Shown in pieces: positions 1 through 6,283 of a stretch of DNA of 8,977 nucleotides. The number at the start of each line of letters is the position of its first letter. Position 1 is the stretch's first letter. A model generated the notes under the pieces. The model searched no databases. It had not been told where the DNA came from and worked only from the letters and a program-made list of their open reading frames with translations. The DNA is taken from NCBI GenBank assembly GCA_005887855.1, contig VBQB01000041.1, positions 1-8,977 of the forward strand, given 5' to 3'. Source of the stretch: Verrucomicrobiota bacterium. GTDB taxonomy: Bacteria > Verrucomicrobiota > Verrucomicrobiae > Chthoniobacterales > UBA10450. The translations under genes and the position numbers were made by a program.

Positions 1-26
1 AAAATCGCGATTTTCTCGTACGATTT
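1..26. other. Adjacent palindromes after the last gene, possible weak terminator or protein-binding site
   Basis: Bases 1-14 form a perfect 14-base palindrome, AAAATCGCGATTTT, and 16-23 form a second, TCGTACGA. AAATCG (2-7) can also pair with CGATTT at 21-26. On the minus strand the element follows the stop at 32 by a few bases and ends in TTTT at the window edge. An intrinsic terminator is possible, but the stem is short and AT-rich and the downstream sequence is missing. A regulator site for a gene to the left is equally possible. Confidence 0.3.
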
Positions 27-31
27 CTCAC

Positions 32-733
32 TCAGGCCTTCTTCTTGCGTTTCGGCAGCGCTATCGCGCGGATTTGAGCCGGAGGGGCGCCGATCGCCTG
101 GTCGTCCGCCGGAAGAATGATGTTCTGGTACGTCGCGCTGCCCAGCACGGGTTGGAACGCTGTCGGGCTCAGATAAACCGGCCTTGCTTTGCTGTCGGTG
201 ATCTCGACGAAGAGCTCGGGTTGAGCCTGAGTCGCGGTGGCGGACTTGTCGCCAGAGGCGGGATTGCTGCCCGTATAATTCAGTACAAAGTATCCTGTGT
301 CATCAGTGTAGGCAAAGCCATACGCCTGCTGGTAAGCCTTAGCGGCATCCACCAAAAACACGGTGAAGCCGGAGACAGGCTTAAGCTCAGGATCGAACAC
401 GCGGCCATGCAATGCCCAGCCGCTCGGCGCGACCTGGGGTTCGGGAGTAGTGACCTGCTGGTGGACGACGGCGACGCGGGCTACGTCGGCGTTCGCCGCG
501 GCTACCGCAGCTTCCGCGCTTTTCACTCCCGGATCACTGGGACCGTACTGTGCCTTCAGGGTGGCAGCCGTACGCGACAATTGCGCGGCGCGCGCCTGAT
601 GAACCCACATCAGCGTCTGCACGCGTTGTGCCGCAATGTTGTCGGCGGAGGCCAGGTTGCTCGTGACTTGATTGCCGATATCCGACATATCCGGCGGACT
701 GCCAGAGGTCGTCGTTCTCGAATTGGTTGCCAT
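32..733 (-). CDS. Hypothetical protein with helical N-terminus and carboxypeptidase-regulatory-like domain, 233 aa
   Basis: I do not recognise a named family. Residues 1-25 are Ser/Thr/Gly-rich and probably disordered. Residues about 27-93 are Ala-rich and look like a helical hairpin or short coiled coil, with a break at YGPSDPG (63-69). Residues about 104-207 resemble a carboxypeptidase-regulatory-like or transthyretin-type beta-sandwich: GWALHGRVFDPELKPVSGF, then VFLVDA, TDDTGYFVLNY, PELFVEITDSKARPVYLSP and YQNIILP. The C-terminus ends in KRKKKA. There is no signal peptide or membrane segment. Its position as the last gene visible in a tail-like operon suggests a small structural or decoration component, perhaps attached to the beta-helix protein. 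The basic tail might bind nucleic acid, an acidic surface or a partner, which is speculation. The opposite-strand frame over the same bases is Arg/Cys-rich and has no domain. That this is a real gene is fairly sure; its role is not. Confidence 0.75.
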   Translation of the reverse strand: MATNSRTTTSGSPPDMSDIGNQVTSNLASADNIAAQRVQTLMWVHQARAAQLSRTAATLKAQYGPSDPGVKSAEAAVAAANADVARVAVVHQQVTTPEPQVAPSGWALHGRVFDPELKPVSGFTVFLVDAAKAYQQAYGFAYTDDTGYFVLNYTGSNPASGDKSATATQAQPELFVEITDSKARPVYLSPTAFQPVLGSATYQNIILPADDQAIGAPPAQIRAIALPKRKKKA

Positions 734-740
734 ACTAGTG

Positions 741-766
741 AAGATCCTTTCGTTGGTTAGTTCATT
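741..766 (-). repeat. Spacer motif, copy 2 (before the 233-residue gene)
   Basis: The minus strand reads AATGAACTAACCAACGAAAG and continues GATCTT. It begins over the TGA stop of the beta-helix reading frame and matches copy 1 at AATGAA, CCAACRAAA and TCTT, with four extra bases after AATGAA and a few more before TCTT. This copy also contains the AAAGGA used as a Shine-Dalgarno. Confidence 0.4.
745..750 (-). promoter_or_regulatory. Possible Shine-Dalgarno AAAGGA of the 233-residue gene
   Basis: AAAGGA on the minus strand ends 11 bases before the ATG at 733, slightly long for an optimal site. It is the only purine-rich match in the 28-base spacer and supports this Met. No promoter fits in the spacer, so the gene is probably transcribed with those upstream of it. 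Confidence 0.45.
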
Positions 767-1436
767 CTGTGAAGTTCAGTTGCAATTTGCCCTTTGCGAA
801 TTCATTGCACAGCTGAGATCCGATCAGCGACAAGTTCTTGGTATTGAGCGCTGGCTGCAATGTGCCGGTCGCAAACAGACAGTAGGTAGAAATGTTGTGG
901 CCCGTGATATTCAGTGCGCCGATAGTGAAGCCTGAAGCCAGCACCGGAAAACCCGCCGCTTCCTGAAAGCGGTTGCTGGTAGCCTGCAGAGACCCAGCCA
1001 GCAAGAAGGCATCCAGCGCAGCCATCAACGGGAGGGCGTCTACCCAGCACTGGTTATTCCCGAAGATGAGATCGTCCAAGGTCATGATGGTTATGGACGA
1101 GAAACTGCGTGGTTGGCTGACCCTAGCCTCCAGCTGACACATGTTATCGGTGAATGTGATCGCGCCGTTAGAGGTACTACCGGAACCTCGACCCACGAAG
1201 GACGTGGAAACCGTCTGAGGCTGGCCAAGGTTGCTGAACTTGCCTGCTAGCGAAGCGAGCTCGATCGATATGCCTAGATTGAGGAGGAACACAGTTTGCG
1301 CGATTGCCGTCACTCCCTCTCCACGCGGCGTTCCCACCGTGGAGAAGTGGTTGTTCACGATCGAGAAAGCGTGTATTCGGCGGCCAAGGTGTTGGCCTTG
1401 CTGTATAAGGACGCAGGATTCGTAAACGAGGGGGGA
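762..1436 (-). pseudogene. 3' part of the DUF6519-type gene, displaced into the -1 frame
   Basis: After the early stop at 1355, the adjacent frame carries about 200 residues that look like the rest of the same protein: SIVNNHFSTVG, VFLLNLGISIEL, ITFTDNMCQLEA, LDDLIFGNNQCWVDAL, SNRFQE, NITGHNIST, ending in GKLQLNFTE. The paired F-x-x-N-x-C turns (FTDNMC, FGNNQC) and the N-x-I/F turns are what I expect from the C-terminal part of DUF6519-type beta-helix proteins. The right end given here is the upper limit of the frame-change zone, not a start codon. This frame stays open to a Met at 1577, but residues upstream of about 1436 (Arg/His-rich) look like out-of-frame reading. It is either the tail of a pseudogene or of an intact gene with an assembly indel. 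No Shine-Dalgarno or independent start was found near the join. Confidence 0.75.
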
Positions 1437-4180
1437 GTGGCAGCCACGACCACGATGCCGCCGCGAATCCCAGCCGCCGACACTGACTCCTGAGTGGTGA
1501 GGTTCCAATCGCGGGTTTCGAGTACCTGGTTGCGGCTTATGTCGATAATCTGCCCATAGAGAATGAAGATGCCACACACCGGATCTCCCGCTCGGAAACC
1601 GAAATCAGTGATGGCATTGTCCCTGATCACCAGGTTCTCTACATAGGGAACGCAAATTGCCCCGAAGGCACCGCTGCTCGACTGTGCCAGCAGAGTTACT
1701 TCTCGCAGTAAGCTACGGGCGATTGTATTCGCGCTGATGGTGAGGTTCTGAATACTGACAATCTCCGGTCCCGACTTGGGGTCGAAGAATCCGACCGGCC
1801 CGATGCCGCATGCACCCGTGTTGCGGATACGGTTGCGATTGATTTGAATGTTGACCAGATTGCCGGCGGCGACGATCCGGCTGCCCGGCTGCCCGGGGTT
1901 GGTGCTAGGGATCTGCAACGTAATCGTCGTGTCGCAAGGGCCGGGAACTTGTACGGTTGTCCCACTGATTCCGCCTGTGTTGTTTCCATTCGAGTCGAGT
2001 ATGGCCACGCTCCCCAGTGTGATGACGTTCCATCCCGCGCTGTCGATCTCGTTTTCGATCACGAAGACATCCCGAGTCGGCGCGCCTGTCGACGTGCCGG
2101 CTATTTGAATGCCGCCCGGAGCTACGAAACTGGCAATGCCGGTTAGGCCCGTCCCGCCGGACTGTGGCTCTTTTGCGATGTCCAACTGAACGGTGGCAGG
2201 CAGCCATTCAAGATAGCGCGCAGCGACGTTCTCCATAGCAATGCGATTGCTTTCAATCTGGAGCAGGGTCACGGTATCGGCGAGGATCGCGGGGACCGTG
2301 GACGCCGTGATGACCAGGTCCTCCACCGTGACATCGAGCGTCCGGTCGCGTTGGATGATCAGCTCGCGCGGAATGTTTGTCGCGCCCGTATTGCTTTGCG
2401 ACGCAACACTGAGCTTGCCCGTGCCGTCGATCAGAACACCGACTTCATCCTCCGCCGCTTCAACGGCGAAGGAGAGCAATTTCACATGTTGCGATTGCGA
2501 GATGGTGATAACCGCACCAAATGGCGGGGAATCCGCGTTTACCCCGCCGGCGCCAGCCGGGGCGTGTGGGGCACCGGCGGCTGGATCAGCGGGTTGTGGT
2601 GGAGGCTTCAGCGATTCAGACGCGATGCGCGTCTGCCATCCACAGCCACGCAGAACGACATCTCGGCGGCCCTGGATCAGCACATTCTCAAAGTACAGCC
2701 CGGGAAGAATGCAGACCTCGCCGCCGCCGTCCGGGAGCGCGTTGATGGCGTCATTGATGGACGTGTACTTGCCAAAGCTGTTCACCTCGTCGCCGACTGT
2801 GTAGGTACAGCAGCAGCCGCACTCGCTTTCCCCGGTTGATGGCGGCCAGAACGTGCGGCAATCGATCGCCGCATCAGGAAACGTGATTATGGCGAGCCGA
2901 CAATAATGATGATGCACTCCGCGCGCCGCCGCCGCATCCAACTCTTCGACCGAGGCGTCCGCAGTCCGCGCTACAAAGATCCAGTAATCTCCAGAGCGAA
3001 ATGCGCCGCCATCGGGCTCGGTTGTGAAAGTGACTTCGACGCCGTCCTCCAAAATGAAGGGTGTGCCGGAGGCAGGCACCTCGATGACTGCCGGTCCGCC
3101 AGGGTCCTGGTCCCATCGTTTGATTCGCGTGTGACGCTCCGGGTCGGTCAGGTTTTGTCCATTGACCGGGAAAAGGCCGGCAGTCAGTGCAGACTTGAGG
3201 GTAATCGTGCGACTCGAATCCTCCACCGAATCGATCTGGCGCATCTCGCCTGGCTGCAGTGAAAATTCGCGCCAGTCATCCGTGATCTCGACCCAGTCAC
3301 CCGGGCTGAAGCGTCGCACTGAATCCCACACTGCGCGATCGACTGTGAGCGTTATATCGTTCTCAATCGCGCTTACGCCGCTGGCGACAGAGGCATTGTC
3401 GCGCGACCATTTGAAGGTCGCGGCGCCAATCGCGCCGCCGTCATGAATCTCAACCCGATAAGTCCGATTTTCGAGCCCGCGGTAACCACCGCTCGGCGGA
3501 ATGAGGCACGGGTCAGCCGGTGTGGCTACTCCGACCGCTTTGGTCGTTAGGCGACCGGCTGATGGCTGGATGATATCGAGCCAGCCTTCCAACTGCTCGT
3601 CCGGAGTTGCGCAGGTGACTCCGTCGCCCACGTTGGGCAATAGGCGCACCTGCCAGGCGGTCTGGAGCCGCGAAGTTGTGTCCACCCCAACCGCATTCTC
3701 GATCAGGTTAGGATTTTCAACGGCGGTAAGTTCGCGCTCCCAAACATCGATATAAACCAGGTGCGGTCCGCCGGTTTTCGGCAACTGTAACTTCTCTGGC
3801 AAATCTGCCTCATCTTCGACCTTCGGAAAATATGGTTGTTTCTCGTACGGCAGCGGATCGACTCCGCGCGACTCAGCTAGGATTGGATCGAACTCCAGAT
3901 TCCCGTCGCCATGATTTTCCGCCTGCAAACCATGCACGTAGATTCGACCGCGTCCGATCGTCATTTTGCCAGCGCTCAATTGAATTTCGAAACCAGCAGG
4001 GGTTTCCAGCGGCACGACGCACCGCCCAATGATATCGATCGTCTCCGAGCGCCAGTGGCGGTTGAGAATCTCGTTCCATTCATTCCAATCCGCATCCAAT
4101 TGGACGCGGCCTTGTTGCATCAGCACGCTGCTGAAGTCGTTGGTGGGGTTAAAGCGTTGGCGACTGATGTCTGAGCTCAT
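1355..4180 (-). CDS. DUF6519-type beta-helix protein, 5' part (941 codons) of a frame-split gene
   Basis: Large structural protein of a type found beside TIGR02243/TIGR02242 tail genes; its molecular role is not established. A tail spike or fibre that binds a surface is my inference from the fold. Residues 1-440 form the conserved N-terminal domain, opening with MSSDISRQRF and LMQQGRVQLDADWNEWNEI (20-38), with YIDVWERE (143-150), FKWSRDNAS (256-264) and GDYWIFVAR (397-405). A hinge with CGCCC (454-458) leads to VNSFGKYTSINDAINALP and GGGEVCILPGLYFENVLI, the usual entry to a right-handed beta-helix. Helix turns then run to about 930 with Asn-ladder signatures: ESNRI, IENEI, NRNRI, SANTI, RDNAI, SRNQV. 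The reading frame ends early at 1355 while the fold continues in another frame to 762, so the intact product would be about 1,140 residues. The start lies 18 bases after the previous stop and has no clear Shine-Dalgarno, but the N-terminus fits the family. Confidence 0.85.
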   Translation of the reverse strand: MSSDISRQRFNPTNDFSSVLMQQGRVQLDADWNEWNEILNRHWRSETIDIIGRCVVPLETPAGFEIQLSAGKMTIGRGRIYVHGLQAENHGDGNLEFDPILAESRGVDPLPYEKQPYFPKVEDEADLPEKLQLPKTGGPHLVYIDVWERELTAVENPNLIENAVGVDTTSRLQTAWQVRLLPNVGDGVTCATPDEQLEGWLDIIQPSAGRLTTKAVGVATPADPCLIPPSGGYRGLENRTYRVEIHDGGAIGAATFKWSRDNASVASGVSAIENDITLTVDRAVWDSVRRFSPGDWVEITDDWREFSLQPGEMRQIDSVEDSSRTITLKSALTAGLFPVNGQNLTDPERHTRIKRWDQDPGGPAVIEVPASGTPFILEDGVEVTFTTEPDGGAFRSGDYWIFVARTADASVEELDAAAARGVHHHYCRLAIITFPDAAIDCRTFWPPSTGESECGCCCTYTVGDEVNSFGKYTSINDAINALPDGGGEVCILPGLYFENVLIQGRRDVVLRGCGWQTRIASESLKPPPQPADPAAGAPHAPAGAGGVNADSPPFGAVITISQSQHVKLLSFAVEAAEDEVGVLIDGTGKLSVASQSNTGATNIPRELIIQRDRTLDVTVEDLVITASTVPAILADTVTLLQIESNRIAMENVAARYLEWLPATVQLDIAKEPQSGGTGLTGIASFVAPGGIQIAGTSTGAPTRDVFVIENEIDSAGWNVITLGSVAILDSNGNNTGGISGTTVQVPGPCDTTITLQIPSTNPGQPGSRIVAAGNLVNIQINRNRIRNTGACGIGPVGFFDPKSGPEIVSIQNLTISANTIARSLLREVTLLAQSSSGAFGAICVPYVENLVIRDNAITDFGFRAGDPVCGIFILYGQIIDISRNQVLETRDWNLTTQESVSAAGIRGGIVVVAATPPSFTNPASLYSKANTLAAEYTLSRS
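1358..1436 (-). other. Zone of the frame change inside the DUF6519-type gene
   Basis: Upstream of this zone the 941-codon frame is convincing (SAAGIRGGIVVVAATPP). Downstream the -1 frame is convincing (SIVNNHFSTVG). Both frames are open between, so one missing base, or two extra, anywhere here would join them. Two natural sites are the six-G run at 1430-1435 (CCCCCC on the coding strand) and the short A run at 1366-1368 (TTT on the coding strand). Adding one T at the second site would read NTLAAEYTLFSIVNNHF. Confidence 0.7.
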
Positions 4181-4200
4181 AAGAGTTTTGTTGGTTCATT
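4181..4200 (-). repeat. Spacer motif, copy 1 (before the DUF6519-type gene)
   Basis: The minus strand reads AATGAACCAACAAAACTCTT, covering the end of the preceding TAA stop and the whole spacer up to the ATG. It shares AATGAA, CCAACRAAA and TCTT in the same order with the spacer before the 233-residue gene (741-766), with short gaps. No Shine-Dalgarno is recognisable in this copy. It could be a shared leader element, a remnant of duplication or chance; only two copies are seen. Confidence 0.4.
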
Positions 4201-6283
4201 AGGTTTCATAAAAAACGCCGGCTTCGAGACCGAAGCGGAGATATTCGCGAAGCCGCGCGCGGATATTGCTTTCGCGTTGCGGCTGAAAAAGGTCGTGAAA
4301 TACGCCCATCTCCGCTTCGTCGTCGGCACCGGAGCGAATTTGCTCCGGAACCGAGCGTCGGAGCTGGCAATAACCAGGATCGGTGTAGCGGAGGGAGGTA
4401 AATGCTGGCACAACCGTAGCGACGACTGCGGCTCTTATCGCCTGACGCTCGGCGTCACTGATTGTATTCGTCCCCGATTTCGCGAGCGCAGCTTTGATAC
4501 GATCTGAGATCTCCAGATCCGGCTGGCAGCGATACCGCCTCGGGACGCGCGCTTCAAGTGGTAGCCATGAGAAACGGACACAACCGGTTTGCCTGCGCTC
4601 TGAACGAATCGGTGCACTGCCGTCTTCGGTGCGTGACAAAAAGATGCTGTTCGAGGCGAGCTTCAACAGCTCGGTGTGCATCGTCCCGATGATTGTGCTG
4701 TTCACGACCGAAACTGTGCCGCCCGCGCCGGCACCATCGAGATCGGAATACGCGACGGCCGTGTCGCTGTTCGCATCCACGATGCTGTGCCGGATCAAAA
4801 CAATTGCGTTAGGCGGTGCGTGAATCGCACCGACAATGCAGTGATCGATCTCAATTTCGATTGGAGTTTCGGTGTGCTCGATCAACAGCGAGGGTGCGCC
4901 AGGCGAACCCGGTGTGCCGTCGATGCCTAACGACAACCCCGGAACGAGCGTGCAATGAAGCAGGCGAACTTTGCGCAAGGTATCGCCGAGGACGCTCAAA
5001 ATTCGAATCGGTCCTCCGGCGATCAGGAGTCCATTCAACGTTAGTTCCGCATCAGCGCCGCCGGTGACATCAAGCGGGCCCGACACGATCAGCGTCGGGC
5101 GATGTTCGTTCGCCGCGCGGAATTCCAGTCGCATCCCGGGATCGAGCGCAATGCTCGGCGTCTCCTCGAATCGTCCGCTGTCGCTTAATTCGACTACGCC
5201 GCCGCCGCCGCGCGCGTCGAGCGCTGGTTGGCCAGGCCCCGGCGAGGCAACCGTTGTAACCGGCCCGAGCGCGGCATCAAAGGTCGGTGTGCGCTCGTAT
5301 TCGCCTCCACCCATCGCGGCGCTGAATCCATAATGAAACATCACCCGCGGTGGATTCGTCTGTCCATCACGAAACGAAATTCGCCCCAGCACCGGATCGA
5401 TCGCGACCAGTGCGTTCGGCGGCGTATGAGCCCAAGTCGTCCCGGAAGCGTCGGTGTCGGAAAGATTGCAGGCGCTCACGTCACCGATGTCGAAACCTTC
5501 GATGAACATGCTTAACTCCGCGCCGTAGTAGCCGGCGAGCGACGCGTCGAGCACGCGGCGGCTGATCGGTTCCGGCATATTAATCGGCTCGGCCAGGTGA
5601 GTGATCGATTTCTCAGTCTGCGGTCGATTGAACAATGGCGTGTTTACGCCTAACGGATGGAAAAGGAAACGGTGATCGTCTACGCGCGCTGCGGGCGAAC
5701 CGCGCAGCCGCCACGCATTCAGTCGCCACAGGAAAATCCCGACATTTGGAATGTTATATTTTCCTTCGCCGCATTGCACGTGCCGGACGTCAACAGTATG
5801 CGCGGTCGTTTCGAAAGCGGTGCCGAGTCGCTCGAGCGGCTCCCATTGGCGCAAATCAGGTGCGTAAAAATTCGTCGGGCGAATGTGATTCATGAATTGC
5901 GTCCACTCGAGCAATTGGAAGAACTCGACAGCGCGCGCGTTCCAGCCCGTGACATCCCGCGCCAGCTGCTCGAGTACACAAGCAGTCCCTTTGCGCCGGC
6001 GATAACCAATCGTGTTCGCCACTTCCGCCCGCGGTGTGAGTTGGTCGGGCGCGATTGGATGCAGCGAGCGATATCCGATCAGGTCGCCGATGTAAGGGAG
6101 GACCCATGGCGCGCAGGTTTCGATGAATTGATTGTCGTAAAGCTGCTCGAGATCTTCCTCGACAATTCCGACCTGCCGTGTGATAAGCGCGAGCAATTCG
6201 CGCAGTGGCTCGCCCTGTTCTACGTCGCGAACGCGATGCATCGACGGCAGCAAGTTGTAGAGCTTGTCCGGGTCGTAGCTCAT
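4199..6283 (-). CDS. Phage tail protein, gpI/TIGR02242-like N-terminus with beta-rich C-terminal half, 694 aa
   Basis: Probable second baseplate or tail-tip component, expected to contact the gpJ-like protein encoded just upstream. The N-terminus (MSYDPDKLYNLLPSMHRVRD, then EEDLEQLYDNQFIETCAPWVLPYIGDLIG at about 42-70) and the IGYRRRKGT segment (92-100) followed by VLEQLARDVTG match the tail-protein-I-like family found beside TIGR02243 proteins. Residues about 355-560 are rich in short beta strands with repeated His/Asn and Ser-Ile turns, such as LLHCTLV, IDHCIVG, IRHSIVD and VNSTIIG. This suggests a small parallel beta-helix. The C-terminus (DDEAEMGVFHDLFQPQRESN, then LREYLRFGLEAGVFYET) is a strongly conserved closing block from memory, so the frame is intact to the stop. 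The ATGA overlap with the previous gene and a strong GGAGGT indicate translational coupling and a fixed stoichiometry. Family assignment is confident; the exact position in the particle is inferred. Confidence 0.88.
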   Translation of the reverse strand: MSYDPDKLYNLLPSMHRVRDVEQGEPLRELLALITRQVGIVEEDLEQLYDNQFIETCAPWVLPYIGDLIGYRSLHPIAPDQLTPRAEVANTIGYRRRKGTACVLEQLARDVTGWNARAVEFFQLLEWTQFMNHIRPTNFYAPDLRQWEPLERLGTAFETTAHTVDVRHVQCGEGKYNIPNVGIFLWRLNAWRLRGSPAARVDDHRFLFHPLGVNTPLFNRPQTEKSITHLAEPINMPEPISRRVLDASLAGYYGAELSMFIEGFDIGDVSACNLSDTDASGTTWAHTPPNALVAIDPVLGRISFRDGQTNPPRVMFHYGFSAAMGGGEYERTPTFDAALGPVTTVASPGPGQPALDARGGGGVVELSDSGRFEETPSIALDPGMRLEFRAANEHRPTLIVSGPLDVTGGADAELTLNGLLIAGGPIRILSVLGDTLRKVRLLHCTLVPGLSLGIDGTPGSPGAPSLLIEHTETPIEIEIDHCIVGAIHAPPNAIVLIRHSIVDANSDTAVAYSDLDGAGAGGTVSVVNSTIIGTMHTELLKLASNSIFLSRTEDGSAPIRSERRQTGCVRFSWLPLEARVPRRYRCQPDLEISDRIKAALAKSGTNTISDAERQAIRAAVVATVVPAFTSLRYTDPGYCQLRRSVPEQIRSGADDEAEMGVFHDLFQPQRESNIRARLREYLRFGLEAGVFYET

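Noticed and set aside
74..760. Plus-strand open frame of 228 codons
   Set aside because: It is antisense to the 233-residue gene. The translation is Arg/Cys-rich without domain features, while the minus-strand reading has a coherent helical and beta-sandwich layout and a plausible Shine-Dalgarno.
1427..1440. Programmed -1 frameshift at the C6 run (coding strand ACTCCCCCCTCG)
   Set aside because: The phase gives T CCC CCC, which is not a canonical X XXY YYZ slippery heptamer, and I could not identify a clear downstream stem. An indel is simpler, although frameshifting cannot be excluded by eye.
762..1577. An independent 271-codon gene starting at 1577
   Set aside because: The first 50 or so residues are Arg/His/Gly-rich and unlike the rest, while the overlapping 941-codon frame reads convincingly there. 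Only the downstream part is credible, as a continuation of the upstream gene, and no ribosome site fits a separate start.
2241..2804. Plus-strand open frame of 187 codons
   Set aside because: It is antisense to the beta-helix entry of the DUF6519-type gene, with Ser/Thr/Pro-rich low-complexity content typical of a shadow.
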